From Acidobacteriaceae bacterium (GTDB taxonomy: Bacteria; Acidobacteriota; Terriglobia; Bryobacterales; Bryobacteraceae), in assembly GCA_903970405.1 (NCBI GenBank), contig CAJCIT010000221.1:1-43341 (forward strand): a DNA stretch of 43,341 nt, read 5' to 3'. The translations under genes and the position numbers were made by a program. The notes under the pieces were generated by a model. The model saw only the letters and a list, made by a program, of their open reading frames with translations. It was not told the origin of the DNA and did no database searches. Position 1 is the stretch's first letter, and each line of letters begins with the position of its first letter. Shown here piece by piece: positions 16,688-25,305 of the stretch.

Positions 16688-18931
16688 ATGTGCGGGAGGT
16701 TGCCAGTGCCGGAACCAAGTCAGGCGGCTGAAAATCGACGTCAGGAGCCGCAAAGCACGGCTGTATTGTGCCTTGTCCGAGTGGCCGCGCACTACGGTCT
16801 GACCCTGGATGCGGAGCAGTTAACGCGCGGTAATCCCTTCGATTCAGAGGAACCGAGTCCCGCCCTTGTGCTAAAGATGGCGGAGAGCGCCGGTCTTCGG
16901 GGGAAGTTAACCTGCATAAAGCGGGGCGAGTTGGCCCGATTCGCGGCCGTGGTTCCCGCGATTCTGCTGCTGCCAAACGGTAAGACGGCCGTCATAAATC
17001 GCGTTCAGCAGGTTGGCGGCGCTACTTTCGCCCTTCTTGAGGAGTTCGAAACCGGCCGCGGACTTTCGGCCCTCTGCGACGAGCCCCGTCTGTTTGAGTG
17101 CTGGGCCGGCGCCATGATTCTGCTGAAGCCGCGCTGGCGCCCGTCCGGGGCCGAGCGTCCCTTCGGTTTTGCGTGGCTCCTGGATCAGGTCCTCATGGAG
17201 TGGCGCCTGTTTCGAGATATCGGCCTCGCCGCTTTTCTCATCAGCGTTCTCTCTCTCCTGCCGCCCATGACGTTCATGCTCATGATGGACCGGGTGCTCA
17301 CCAACCATAGCGAGTCGACTCTTGAGGTTCTGGGAGTGGCGCTGGCGGCGGTGATCGTCTTTGAAACGGCGTTCGGCTATCTGCGCCGTTATCTCACATG
17401 GCTGGCCGCTTCACGGATCGACGCGCGGCTCAACCTTTACGTTTTTGACAAATTGCTGAACCTGCCCATGTCGTTCTTTGAGCGCAATCCCACGGGCATG
17501 ATTAACGCCAAACTGGGCCAGATCTGGCACATCCGGGAGTTCCTGACAAACCAACTGTTCGGCACGCTGCTGGATAGCGTCACTCTCTTTGTGTTGCTTC
17601 CGGTGTTGTTCATTCTAAACTGGCAGCTCACCTTTTTGGTGATGGCCCTGGCGGCCGGGATGATGGGAATCTATATCGCCTTTCTGCCCTCCCTGGCGAG
17701 CCGTCACGCGGCATTAATCAGGGCCGAACAGGCAATGGCCTCGCATCAGGTGGAAACGATTCACGGTATCCGTACCGTCAAGTCCCTATCTCTCGACGGC
17801 ATGAAGCGCCGTCAGCGTGACCAGCGCGTCGCAGAGGTCATTGAGAAACACCAGGCTCTCGATCGCCTCTCGAACTTCCCTCAAACACTGGCCACGCCTC
17901 TGGAACGGTTGATCTATATCGGCAGTTTCTTCTTCGGCTGTTACATGGCCTTGGACGATCCCAACGGGTCCACCATGGGAAGAGTGGTTGCCTTTGCGAT
18001 GCTCGCCGGCCGCGTCACCGCGCCGGTGGTTCAAATGGCCAATATGATCAACTCCTTCCAGCATGCCCGCGGCGCCATGTATGAAGTTGCGTCGGTGATG
18101 AACGTGACGCCGGAGGGAGGGAGGACTGGAACTGGACTGAGGCTCCCGATCAGCGGCCGTATTGTCTTTGAAAATGTTCGCTTCCGCTATAGCCCAACTG
18201 CCCAGTACGCCCTCGACGGCGTGTCGTTTGCAATCCCCCAGGGTACGATTTGCGGGGTCATGGGGCGCAGCGGTTCCGGCAAGACGACCGTGGCGCGGCT
18301 CTTACAGGGCCTCAACCGTGAGTATGAGGGGCTGATCAAGATCGATGGTATGGACCTGCGGGAGATAGACCTGGACCATCTGAGGTCCCGCATCGGCGTC
18401 GTTCCCCAGGAGAACTTCCTCTTCAGCGGCACTATCCGCGACAACATCGGCGCGGCGCGTCCCAAATCCAGCTTCGACAAGATTGTTCGGGCCGCGCAAC
18501 TGGCCGGAGCCGAGGAGTTCATTGAGCGCCTGCCGAACGGCTATGAGACGGCCGTGGAAGAAGGAGCGGTCAATTTCTCCGGCGGCCAGCGGCAAAGATT
18601 GGCGATTGCCAGAGCTCTGTTGGTGGATCCGCCAATCCTGATTCTCGATGAGGCCACCAGCGCGCTCGACGCCGAAAGCGAGGCCATCGTGAACGCGAAT
18701 CTTCGGCGCATTGCCCGCAATCGCACCGTCATCATTATTTCTCACCGGCTGTCGTCCTTGTCGATGGCCGACACGATTTTGGTTCTTGAGCGCGGACGGC
18801 TCTATGACAGCGGCCGCCATGACCAGCTCATTGCCAGATGCGATATTTATCGGTCTCTGTGGTCACAGCAGAACCGCCATCTCGAAACGGAGGACCAGCA
18901 ACTTGTCCGTAGTCAAGCTAGCTCCGCTTAA
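16688..18931 (+). CDS. Type I secretion ABC exporter with degenerate C39-like domain (HlyB-like)
   Basis: A 747-residue fused membrane/ATPase half-transporter. Residues ~20-145 resemble a C39 peptidase domain, but the catalytic Cys position reads Thr (STAVLCLVRVAAHYG), so it is a C39-like docking domain as in HlyB. Residues ~165-450 are the membrane domain, with helices around DIGLAAFLISVLSLLPPMTFM and LLDSVTLFVLLPVLFIL. The ATPase domain (about 480-720) has Walker A GRSGSGKTT (Lys532), signature FSGGQRQR, Walker B ILILDEATSALD and the H-loop ISHRLSS. It overlaps the HlyD-type adaptor by 29 nt. The exporter should drive substrates with an uncleaved, usually C-terminal, signal. No TolC or clear substrate is present here. 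Start at the ATG 16688 is not backed by a good ribosome site. Confidence 0.92.
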   Translation: MCGRLPVPEPSQAAENRRQEPQSTAVLCLVRVAAHYGLTLDAEQLTRGNPFDSEEPSPALVLKMAESAGLRGKLTCIKRGELARFAAVVPAILLLPNGKTAVINRVQQVGGATFALLEEFETGRGLSALCDEPRLFECWAGAMILLKPRWRPSGAERPFGFAWLLDQVLMEWRLFRDIGLAAFLISVLSLLPPMTFMLMMDRVLTNHSESTLEVLGVALAAVIVFETAFGYLRRYLTWLAASRIDARLNLYVFDKLLNLPMSFFERNPTGMINAKLGQIWHIREFLTNQLFGTLLDSVTLFVLLPVLFILNWQLTFLVMALAAGMMGIYIAFLPSLASRHAALIRAEQAMASHQVETIHGIRTVKSLSLDGMKRRQRDQRVAEVIEKHQALDRLSNFPQTLATPLERLIYIGSFFFGCYMALDDPNGSTMGRVVAFAMLAGRVTAPVVQMANMINSFQHARGAMYEVASVMNVTPEGGRTGTGLRLPISGRIVFENVRFRYSPTAQYALDGVSFAIPQGTICGVMGRSGSGKTTVARLLQGLNREYEGLIKIDGMDLREIDLDHLRSRIGVVPQENFLFSGTIRDNIGAARPKSSFDKIVRAAQLAGAEEFIERLPNGYETAVEEGAVNFSGGQRQRLAIARALLVDPPILILDEATSALDAESEAIVNANLRRIARNRTVIIISHRLSSLSMADTILVLERGRLYDSGRHDQLIARCDIYRSLWSQQNRHLETEDQQLVRSQASSA

Positions 18932-20279
18932 GAGGACCAATTCGGCGGCGCTGGCGCTCTCTTTTGAATCAGCCACGGCCGAAATCATTGCCCAGCAGCA
19001 TCCGATTGCGCAAAGGGCTGTGCTCTACATCCTGGCGCTCTTCGTAGTCTTTGTCATCGTCTTTATGTCCGTCTTTCATCTCGATCGCGTCGTCAATGCT
19101 ACGGGCCGGTTGGTGCCGGTGGCGGGCACCATCACGGTCCAGCCTTTGGAAAAAGCGATTATTACGAAGATCCTGGTGTCAGTCGGGGACAAGGTAAAGA
19201 AAGGTCAAGTCCTCGCGACTCTCGATCCCACCTTCGTGAAGGCCGACTTGGGCCAATTGCAGCAGAAGGTGGCGAGCCTCGGTTCGCAAAAGCGCCGGTT
19301 GGAGGCCGAAGAGGCCGACAAGCCGTTTCAGGCCGACCCTGCCCAGCCTTACGACCTCCTGCAGGATTCCATTTGGAGACAGCGATCCACCGAGTTTCGC
19401 GCGGGCATTGCCGATTTTGACCAGCGGATCAGCAGCTCGGAGGCGGCCATTGCCGGCTATCGCCAGAGCATCGTCGATTTCAAGGCTCAGTTGAAGAATG
19501 CCGAGGAAACCGAGCACATGTACACGGAAATGGAGCGCGAGAAAATCGCCAGCCATTTGCAGTCCATTGAGATGCAGCAATTGAAACTGGAGGCTGCCCG
19601 GAAGCTCGATGAGGCGGAAAATCTGCTCGCCACCACTGAGCACCTGCTGGAGTCGCTCAAGGAGCAGAAAAAGGTCTACGTCGATAAATGGCACGACGAC
19701 AATCTCAGCAACCTGGTGGTAACCCGGAATGAGCTTGAGGAGGCCGGCGCCGACCTTACCAAGGCGAACAAGATGAGCGATCTGGTGAGTCTCGTCTCGC
19801 CGGCCGACGCCGTGGTCCTCAGGATCCCTAGTCTGTCTCAAGGCGGTGTTGTCTCGGACGCGGAGCCGATGTTCAGTTTGATTCCGGCCGACGCCGAGCT
19901 TGAGGTGGACGCCCAGATCGATTCTAAGGACAGCGGCTTCGTCAAGGTGGGCGATCGGGCAAAAATTAAGTTCGAGGCATACCGGTTTCTTGAGCATGGC
20001 GCGGCTGAAGGGGTGGTAAAGACCATCAGTCAGGATGCGTTCACCGAAATCTCCGCTCAGGACGAAGTAACCCGAGGCGCCACCACGCAATCGCGCACAC
20101 CCTACTTCGACGCCCGCATCAAAGTCACTGCGCTCAACTTACATGATGTGCCGGCCACCGTCCATCTGGTGCCTGGAATGACGCTACAGGCCGACATTAT
20201 TGTGGGGCGCCGCACGCTGATGTGGTTCCTGCTGGGAGGCGCGCTCAGGTCGGGTTCGGAAGCCATGCGGGAGCCCTGA
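18903..20279 (+). CDS. HlyD-family periplasmic adaptor of the ABC exporter
   Basis: Membrane-fusion protein bridging the exporter to an outer-membrane channel. The start is TTG at 18903: GGAGG at 18889-18893 is 9 nt upstream, while a longer frame would run far back into the ABC gene. The 458-residue protein has a single N-terminal membrane segment (about 38-58), then a lipoyl half (VNATGRLVPVAGTITVQPLEKAI begins after it). A long coiled-coil hairpin spans about 130-310 (rich in E, K, Q and L). The second lipoyl half and beta-barrel (VSPADAVVLRIPSLSQGGVV, then EVDAQIDSKDSGFVKVG) complete the family plan. The C-terminus is hydrophobic. It works with the ABC exporter it overlaps. Confidence 0.9.
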   Translation: MSVVKLAPLKRTNSAALALSFESATAEIIAQQHPIAQRAVLYILALFVVFVIVFMSVFHLDRVVNATGRLVPVAGTITVQPLEKAIITKILVSVGDKVKKGQVLATLDPTFVKADLGQLQQKVASLGSQKRRLEAEEADKPFQADPAQPYDLLQDSIWRQRSTEFRAGIADFDQRISSSEAAIAGYRQSIVDFKAQLKNAEETEHMYTEMEREKIASHLQSIEMQQLKLEAARKLDEAENLLATTEHLLESLKEQKKVYVDKWHDDNLSNLVVTRNELEEAGADLTKANKMSDLVSLVSPADAVVLRIPSLSQGGVVSDAEPMFSLIPADAELEVDAQIDSKDSGFVKVGDRAKIKFEAYRFLEHGAAEGVVKTISQDAFTEISAQDEVTRGATTQSRTPYFDARIKVTALNLHDVPATVHLVPGMTLQADIIVGRRTLMWFLLGGALRSGSEAMREP

Positions 20280-20331
20280 TGCTTGGAACGCCTTGAGCAA
20301 TTCGAGCCGCGTCGCGGCTAAAGGAGAGTTT

Positions 20332-22662
20332 TTGCCCGGAAGAGTAGGAACCATTCTCGGCGCTTTGATCCGGCGTAATCCGAAGAATCAATCGAGCCGC
20401 AATCGCTCAAAGCCGGCGGCCGGCGCGTCTTACAAGGCTTACGATGCTTTGCGCCGAATGGCCGCGCGCGGCGATGCCGGTGCCCAGTACCGGCTCGGCC
20501 AGATGTTCGAAGAAGCCGAGGGCGTTATCCAGAACCTTGGCGATGCCGTGTATTGGTATCGTCTGGCGGCCGAACAAGGTCATGCGCAGGCGCAGGCGCG
20601 GCTGGGCCTGATCTACTCCATTGACCCTCCCGCGCCGGCCAGTCTCGCTCCGGAGGATTTCGAAAGCATAACCAGCACTGCCTTGCCGGCCGGGGGCATC
20701 TTCAATCAACTGTTTCCCAATGGATTCTCCGTTTCAAAGGACATGGTTGAGGCGGCAAAATGGAACCTTCGGGCGGCTGAAGGAGGCGTCGCCGCGGCTC
20801 AAACCCGATACGCGCACCAACTCGCGCTGGGCCTCGGCGTGGAACGCGACGCCGCCGAAGCCGAACGTTGGTTCTTAGCCGCCGCAGAACAGGGCGACCC
20901 CAGTGGGCAGGCCGGCCTGGGTGTTCTCTCTGCCGGCGGTTATGGAACCGCGCCTGACTATTCGCGAGCCGCGAAGTGGCTCGCGATGGCGTCGGAAGCC
21001 GGCAACGCGGCCGCCGAATACTGGTTTGCGCTGCTGTTGCTCAGAGGCGATGGCGTCCAGCAGGATGTTTCGGCGGCGATTGCGCGCCTGCAACGCGGCG
21101 TCGCCCAGGGTCAGTTGGACGCCATGTATCTGCTCGGCATCACTTTGTGGCGCGGCGAGTACCTGGCCGCCGACCCTGAGCAGGCGGAAACGCTGCTGCG
21201 GCGCGCGGCTAGCCGCGGTCACCTGGAGGCGGCTTGCGCGCTCGCGAAATTGCTGCTCGATCGCCCCGGCGATGAAGGCGTTGAAGCCGTCAATTGGCTG
21301 CGTCATGCGGCCGAAGCCGGACACAAAGGCGCGGCTGCGGCGCTTGGCGAGCTGTACCTTGCCGGCTTTGGCGTCCCGGTGGATCTGGTTGAGGCCGAGC
21401 GTTGGCTCGAGGCCGGCGGGCAGGAAAGCCGGGCCGACGCATTCACGCGGGTCGCCTCTGCCTACGCCGAGGGTATTGGCGTCGAACAGAATCTGGAAAC
21501 AGCTGCCTGGTGGCTTCACTTCGCCGCGAAGCGCGGGAGTGTCGCCGCGCATTACAACCTTGGGTCCCTCTATCGCCTGGGCTTGGGTGTTCAGCAGGAT
21601 CTGGAGCAAGCCATCCATTGGTACCGCCGGGCCGCCGAACTGGGGAGTCCAGAGGCCGCCTTCTATCTCGGTTTGATCAATTCCGGATACGAAAACGCGG
21701 AGCCTGATTACGAGGAGGCGGTTGCCTGGTTCACGCGCGCTTCCGAGGCGGGCCACATTTCCGCGCGCCACAACCTGGCTCTGCTTTTGATTGAAGGCAA
21801 GGGCTTTGTCCCCGAGCCGGCGCGAGGTCTTCAGTTGATGGAAGATGCGGCTGAAGCCGGAAGCGTGGAGGCCGCCGAAGCGCTGTTCAATCTGCATTCG
21901 AACGGTCAATATTTTCAGCCTTCGCCGGAGCGCGCCGCTAAGTTCCTCGCGAAGGCCGTTGAGCTGGGCAGCGCCTCGGCCGCCAGCGTGTTCTCTGAGT
22001 GGCGAGACAAGGGCGATCCGATCGAGGTAGATCGTGGGCTCGCCGTCACCCGCCTTGAGACGGCGGCGAACGCTGGCGATCTTGAGGCCCAGGTAGCCTT
22101 GGGACGCCTGTACGCCGCGGGAATTGACGGAAATCCAGACCTGCCGTCGGCGCACCGTTGGTTTGCTCAAGCCGCCGAAGCCGGCCATCCCTTTGCGCAG
22201 GCCTGGATGGGCGATTGCCACCGGATGGGCTTACTCGGCGAGCCTGATCCGGTGTCGGCCGAGACATGGTACCGCCGGTCGGCTGCTCAGAACCATGTCG
22301 GCGCTCTGGTGGTGCTCGCCAATGCGCTGAGCGCGGCCGAGCCGTCAGGCGAAGAGGAGCGCGCCGAAATATTCGGACTGTGGCTGGCTGCAGCGTCGTC
22401 CGGCCACTGCCTGGCGCAAAGAAGTGTAGCGCGGTGTTATCTCGAAGCTTATGGCTGCCTTGCCGACCCGGAAGCGGCCGCGCGCTGGTTTCGCGCCGCC
22501 GCCGAGCAGGGCGACGCCGAGGCCGAATTCCAGCTCGCCCGTTGTTACCGGAACGGTTGGGGCGTTCGAAAGAACTTGAAAACCTCTCGTCTGTGGCTGG
22601 CCCGCGCCTCCGAACAAGGCCATGCGGAGGCGCACGCTCTTCTGGGCAGGGGCGCCCGGTAG
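20332..22662 (+). CDS. Giant Sel1-repeat protein
   Basis: About 20 tandem Sel1-like (TPR-related) repeats of roughly 36 residues fill almost the whole protein. Typical units end in AAEQGHAQAQARLG, AAELGSPEAAFYLG or RAAAEQGDAEAEFQLA. Such alpha-solenoids are protein-binding scaffolds. There is no signal peptide or membrane segment, so it is probably cytoplasmic. TTG at 20332 is chosen because AAGGAG lies 5 nt upstream; a TTG at 20293 would add 13 residues. It starts about 50 nt after the adaptor gene and is followed by a glycosyltransferase 27 nt later, so the four genes look like one operon. It may hold the export substrate or the glycosyltransferase at the exporter; that is inference. Confidence 0.88.
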   Translation: MPGRVGTILGALIRRNPKNQSSRNRSKPAAGASYKAYDALRRMAARGDAGAQYRLGQMFEEAEGVIQNLGDAVYWYRLAAEQGHAQAQARLGLIYSIDPPAPASLAPEDFESITSTALPAGGIFNQLFPNGFSVSKDMVEAAKWNLRAAEGGVAAAQTRYAHQLALGLGVERDAAEAERWFLAAAEQGDPSGQAGLGVLSAGGYGTAPDYSRAAKWLAMASEAGNAAAEYWFALLLLRGDGVQQDVSAAIARLQRGVAQGQLDAMYLLGITLWRGEYLAADPEQAETLLRRAASRGHLEAACALAKLLLDRPGDEGVEAVNWLRHAAEAGHKGAAAALGELYLAGFGVPVDLVEAERWLEAGGQESRADAFTRVASAYAEGIGVEQNLETAAWWLHFAAKRGSVAAHYNLGSLYRLGLGVQQDLEQAIHWYRRAAELGSPEAAFYLGLINSGYENAEPDYEEAVAWFTRASEAGHISARHNLALLLIEGKGFVPEPARGLQLMEDAAEAGSVEAAEALFNLHSNGQYFQPSPERAAKFLAKAVELGSASAASVFSEWRDKGDPIEVDRGLAVTRLETAANAGDLEAQVALGRLYAAGIDGNPDLPSAHRWFAQAAEAGHPFAQAWMGDCHRMGLLGEPDPVSAETWYRRSAAQNHVGALVVLANALSAAEPSGEEERAEIFGLWLAAASSGHCLAQRSVARCYLEAYGCLADPEAAARWFRAAAEQGDAEAEFQLARCYRNGWGVRKNLKTSRLWLARASEQGHAEAHALLGRGAR

Positions 22663-22689
22663 AACGCCTGCACCCCGCACGAGACTACG

Positions 22690-23961
22690 ATGCCGGAAGA
22701 CCAGACAATTCATCTTTACTGTCTGTGCTGGAACGACGCGCGCATGCTGCCCCACTTCTTCCGCCACTATGACCGGCTGGTGGACAGGTATTTTGTCTTC
22801 GATAACGGCTCAACCGATCAATCGATCCCAATGCTTCAGGGCCACGGCAAGGTGGAACTCTCTCATTTTGAAGTGACAGGCGATTCCTTTGTCGCCGAAG
22901 AGTCCCATCTGGCCGATACCGTCTGGCAAGGGAGCGAAGCCGACTGGGTGATCGTCACGGACATCGACGAACATTTGTACCATCCGGATTCGCTCGGCTA
23001 CTTGCGACGCTGCAAGGACCGAAACATTACGGCGATCCGGTCGATCGGGTACGAGATGGTGTCCGGCTACTTTCCGGCCGGGCCTGAGCGGCTCTTCGAA
23101 AGCGTAACCACCGGCCGGCGTTCGGCTGGTCACGACCGGCTATGCATTTTCGATCCGCGTGCGCTTACCGCAACGAACTTCGGTCCCGGCCGGCATGTGG
23201 CCAGGCCGGAAGGACGCGTGGTGTGGCCCGATTACCCCGAGATCCTGCTGCTCCACTACAAAAATCTAGGGGTGGACTATCTGATTGCGCGCAGCGCCGA
23301 ACTCAAGCTCGGGTTGCGGCCGCGCGATATCGCCCAGGGATGGGGGTTCCATTACAGTTGGAGCGCGGAGCAGATTACGGCGGCGTGGCGGAAGGCCAAA
23401 GACGCCTCCGGTCCAGTGCCCGGACTGGGCGCATTGAAACACATCGAACCAGCCAAGTACTTCGAGGAGGAATACGTCATCGGCTGCTCCGGACTGATGG
23501 ATGAAGCCTGGTACCTGTCCGAAAATCCCGACGTCCGGGCGGCCGGCTCCGCGCCTCTTCCACATTTCTGTATTCATGGCTGGAAGGAAGGCCGCAACCC
23601 CAATTTCTACTTCGATCCGACATGGTATCGAGCGAATTATCCGGACCACCAATCTGGCGCGCGAAATCCGCTCTATGACTACATTGTCCGGGGCGAGAAG
23701 GCAGATGCGTGGCCATCGCCGCGGTTCAATACAGGTTGGTATCGGGCGCAGCACGGCCTTACCTATGAGGAGAGCCCACTGCGACATTACCTGCAGCGCA
23801 GAAAATCCGGTCTGGTAAGCCCGCTTCCTGAATTCGATGTTACGGCTTACTATCAAAGGCATCCATACCTGCTCGCTGACGCATGGGATCCGTTTGAAAG
23901 CCACTTCCGCCGCGCTGTTCAGAAACAACCGGCCCAGCCGCCACCCGCCGTTACTCGATGA
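22690..23961 (+). CDS. Family-2-like glycosyltransferase with C-terminal WY-repeat array
   Basis: A 423-residue protein. The N-terminal part (about 5-240) is a GT-A glycosyltransferase of the Glyco_tranf_2_4 kind: HLYCLCWNDARMLPHFFRHY, VFDNGSTDQS, and the metal-binding DxD in VTDIDEH (Asp91, Asp93). After a linker, about residues 270-405 hold four divergent repeats: WYLSENPDV...PLPHFCIHGWKEGRNPN, WYRANYPDH...NPLYDYIVRGEK, WYRAQHG...SPLRHYLQRRK, and YYQRHPY...PFESHFRRA. The repeat unit, a WY-NPD start and a PL-HF end, is known from other bacterial glycosyltransferases of unknown acceptor. No signal peptide. It is the last gene of the exporter run and overlaps the convergent GT61 gene by 11 nt. 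Confidence 0.8.
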   Translation: MPEDQTIHLYCLCWNDARMLPHFFRHYDRLVDRYFVFDNGSTDQSIPMLQGHGKVELSHFEVTGDSFVAEESHLADTVWQGSEADWVIVTDIDEHLYHPDSLGYLRRCKDRNITAIRSIGYEMVSGYFPAGPERLFESVTTGRRSAGHDRLCIFDPRALTATNFGPGRHVARPEGRVVWPDYPEILLLHYKNLGVDYLIARSAELKLGLRPRDIAQGWGFHYSWSAEQITAAWRKAKDASGPVPGLGALKHIEPAKYFEEEYVIGCSGLMDEAWYLSENPDVRAAGSAPLPHFCIHGWKEGRNPNFYFDPTWYRANYPDHQSGARNPLYDYIVRGEKADAWPSPRFNTGWYRAQHGLTYEESPLRHYLQRRKSGLVSPLPEFDVTAYYQRHPYLLADAWDPFESHFRRAVQKQPAQPPPAVTR

Positions 23962-25168
23962 ATTTCTTGATCCGTGCGGTCAGTGCTTCAATATTCACCG
24001 ACCATCGCCTGTGCATCGGCTTGCTATCTTCCGGATCGGCTTTGCCTATAAAAATTCCGTAATCCAACTTTAGTGACGAATACATACCCGTGTAACTATA
24101 AATCCATTGCGGCTCGGATTGGATATCGATGATCTTTGTGCCCGGGTGGCAGAAAACGGTGTTGAACAATCCCGATCCGGAAGGGCCTACCACCATCGAT
24201 GCGGAAGAAAAGAGCTTGATCTGGTCACGCACGCTCAGGTGTTCCGGCTCAACGATGTCGAAGCCCATGGCCCAAAGCCTGTCAATCAATTGACTCTCGT
24301 TGGCCATAATACGGCTGGTCCAACCGGCTTTTCCCAAACCGTACCGAGACACATAGACTCGCCGGCCCGTTGTCGGGACGCCATGCAACTCGCGAATCTC
24401 CGCGAAGACGTCGAAGCTTTCCGGGTCATGGTAAGCGTGGGGACCGCGCAGACCCGGTATCACCGCTCGGTCGATCTGAGTCACCCAATCGATTTCATGC
24501 AACAGAATCGCTTCTTTTGGTACGCCGCATAGATTCAAAAGATCCATAAACGGCTTCTGCTGGGCATAGACAATGATCCGGGCATCCTTCAAAGCCAGAT
24601 CGCGAAATGCCCTGATCTTCGGTACAACACGAAACAGAAAGGAGCCATAGCTGTACGGTTCATCGGAACACAGCACCAGGGCCTGACCTTTGACGTGACG
24701 ATGCGGGCGTTCTCCCGCCTCAAAGCGGAAATATCCCTCGCCATCGGATGGCCGCAGTCCCGTGGCTTCGTTCGAAAACGCATCTGGTCTGGCGATCCGC
24801 CGTAACTGGTTCTGAAAAACCGAGGGGTCGGCATAAGCCTCATCGGTAAAGAACTGCTCATTTTGCGTCAAAATCGTTCTGTATCCCACCAGCGCGGCAT
24901 TGCTGCTGGCGGCGGTGAATACCGGGGGATAAAGGTAGACGGCGGGCCCGATGCCTTCGGAAAACAGGCCTGCGTCATCTGGATCGTCGACGAACGCCGC
25001 CGCATATCGGCGGAAAACGCGCGTGGTCCCCGCGCCCTCTACATAGACCCCGTCGTCGCCTCCCGAGATGACGGCATCGCGCTCGATCCGCGGAAGATCG
25101 GTTGGATTAATGGGCCGATAGGAACCCACTCCCAGCGCCCGCATGAAGTCAAAAGCATCCGCAACCAT
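23951..25168 (-). CDS. GT61-type (DUF563) glycosyltransferase
   Basis: A 405-residue predicted glycosyltransferase. The C-terminal half has the GT61 pattern: RRVYVSRYGLGKAGWTSRIMANE, a region FDIVEPEHLSVRDQIKLFSSASMVVGPSGSG, then LFNTVFCHPGTKIIDI. In most family members the loop reads GxHGAGL; here it is GPSGSGL, so the usual His is replaced by Ser, which may alter or remove activity. The N-terminal ~130 residues have no match I recognise. No signal peptide. Family members add sugars to capsule or wall polysaccharides and to glycoproteins. It is convergent with the neighbouring glycosyltransferase, with an 11-nt overlap of their 3' ends, and divergent from the next gene over a 137-nt gap. Confidence 0.8.
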   Translation of the reverse strand: MVADAFDFMRALGVGSYRPINPTDLPRIERDAVISGGDDGVYVEGAGTTRVFRRYAAAFVDDPDDAGLFSEGIGPAVYLYPPVFTAASSNAALVGYRTILTQNEQFFTDEAYADPSVFQNQLRRIARPDAFSNEATGLRPSDGEGYFRFEAGERPHRHVKGQALVLCSDEPYSYGSFLFRVVPKIRAFRDLALKDARIIVYAQQKPFMDLLNLCGVPKEAILLHEIDWVTQIDRAVIPGLRGPHAYHDPESFDVFAEIRELHGVPTTGRRVYVSRYGLGKAGWTSRIMANESQLIDRLWAMGFDIVEPEHLSVRDQIKLFSSASMVVGPSGSGLFNTVFCHPGTKIIDIQSEPQWIYSYTGMYSSLKLDYGIFIGKADPEDSKPMHRRWSVNIEALTARIKKFIE

Positions 25169-25305
25169 AGTTCTCTCTTCCCGCGGAACTAAGCTAAGAA
25201 GCCGTTAAGAAAATTAGCGCCTGACGGCACAGCTGAAGTGGGCGCCGTGTTACTCAAGATACTACGGGCCGTGCGCCGCCGCCTCCGAACGGACTCAAGA
25301 TTGTT

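Noticed and set aside
20875-22221. 448-codon minus-strand open frame
   Set aside because: Antisense to the Sel1 repeats; its composition mirrors the repeat codons and it has no recognisable motif.
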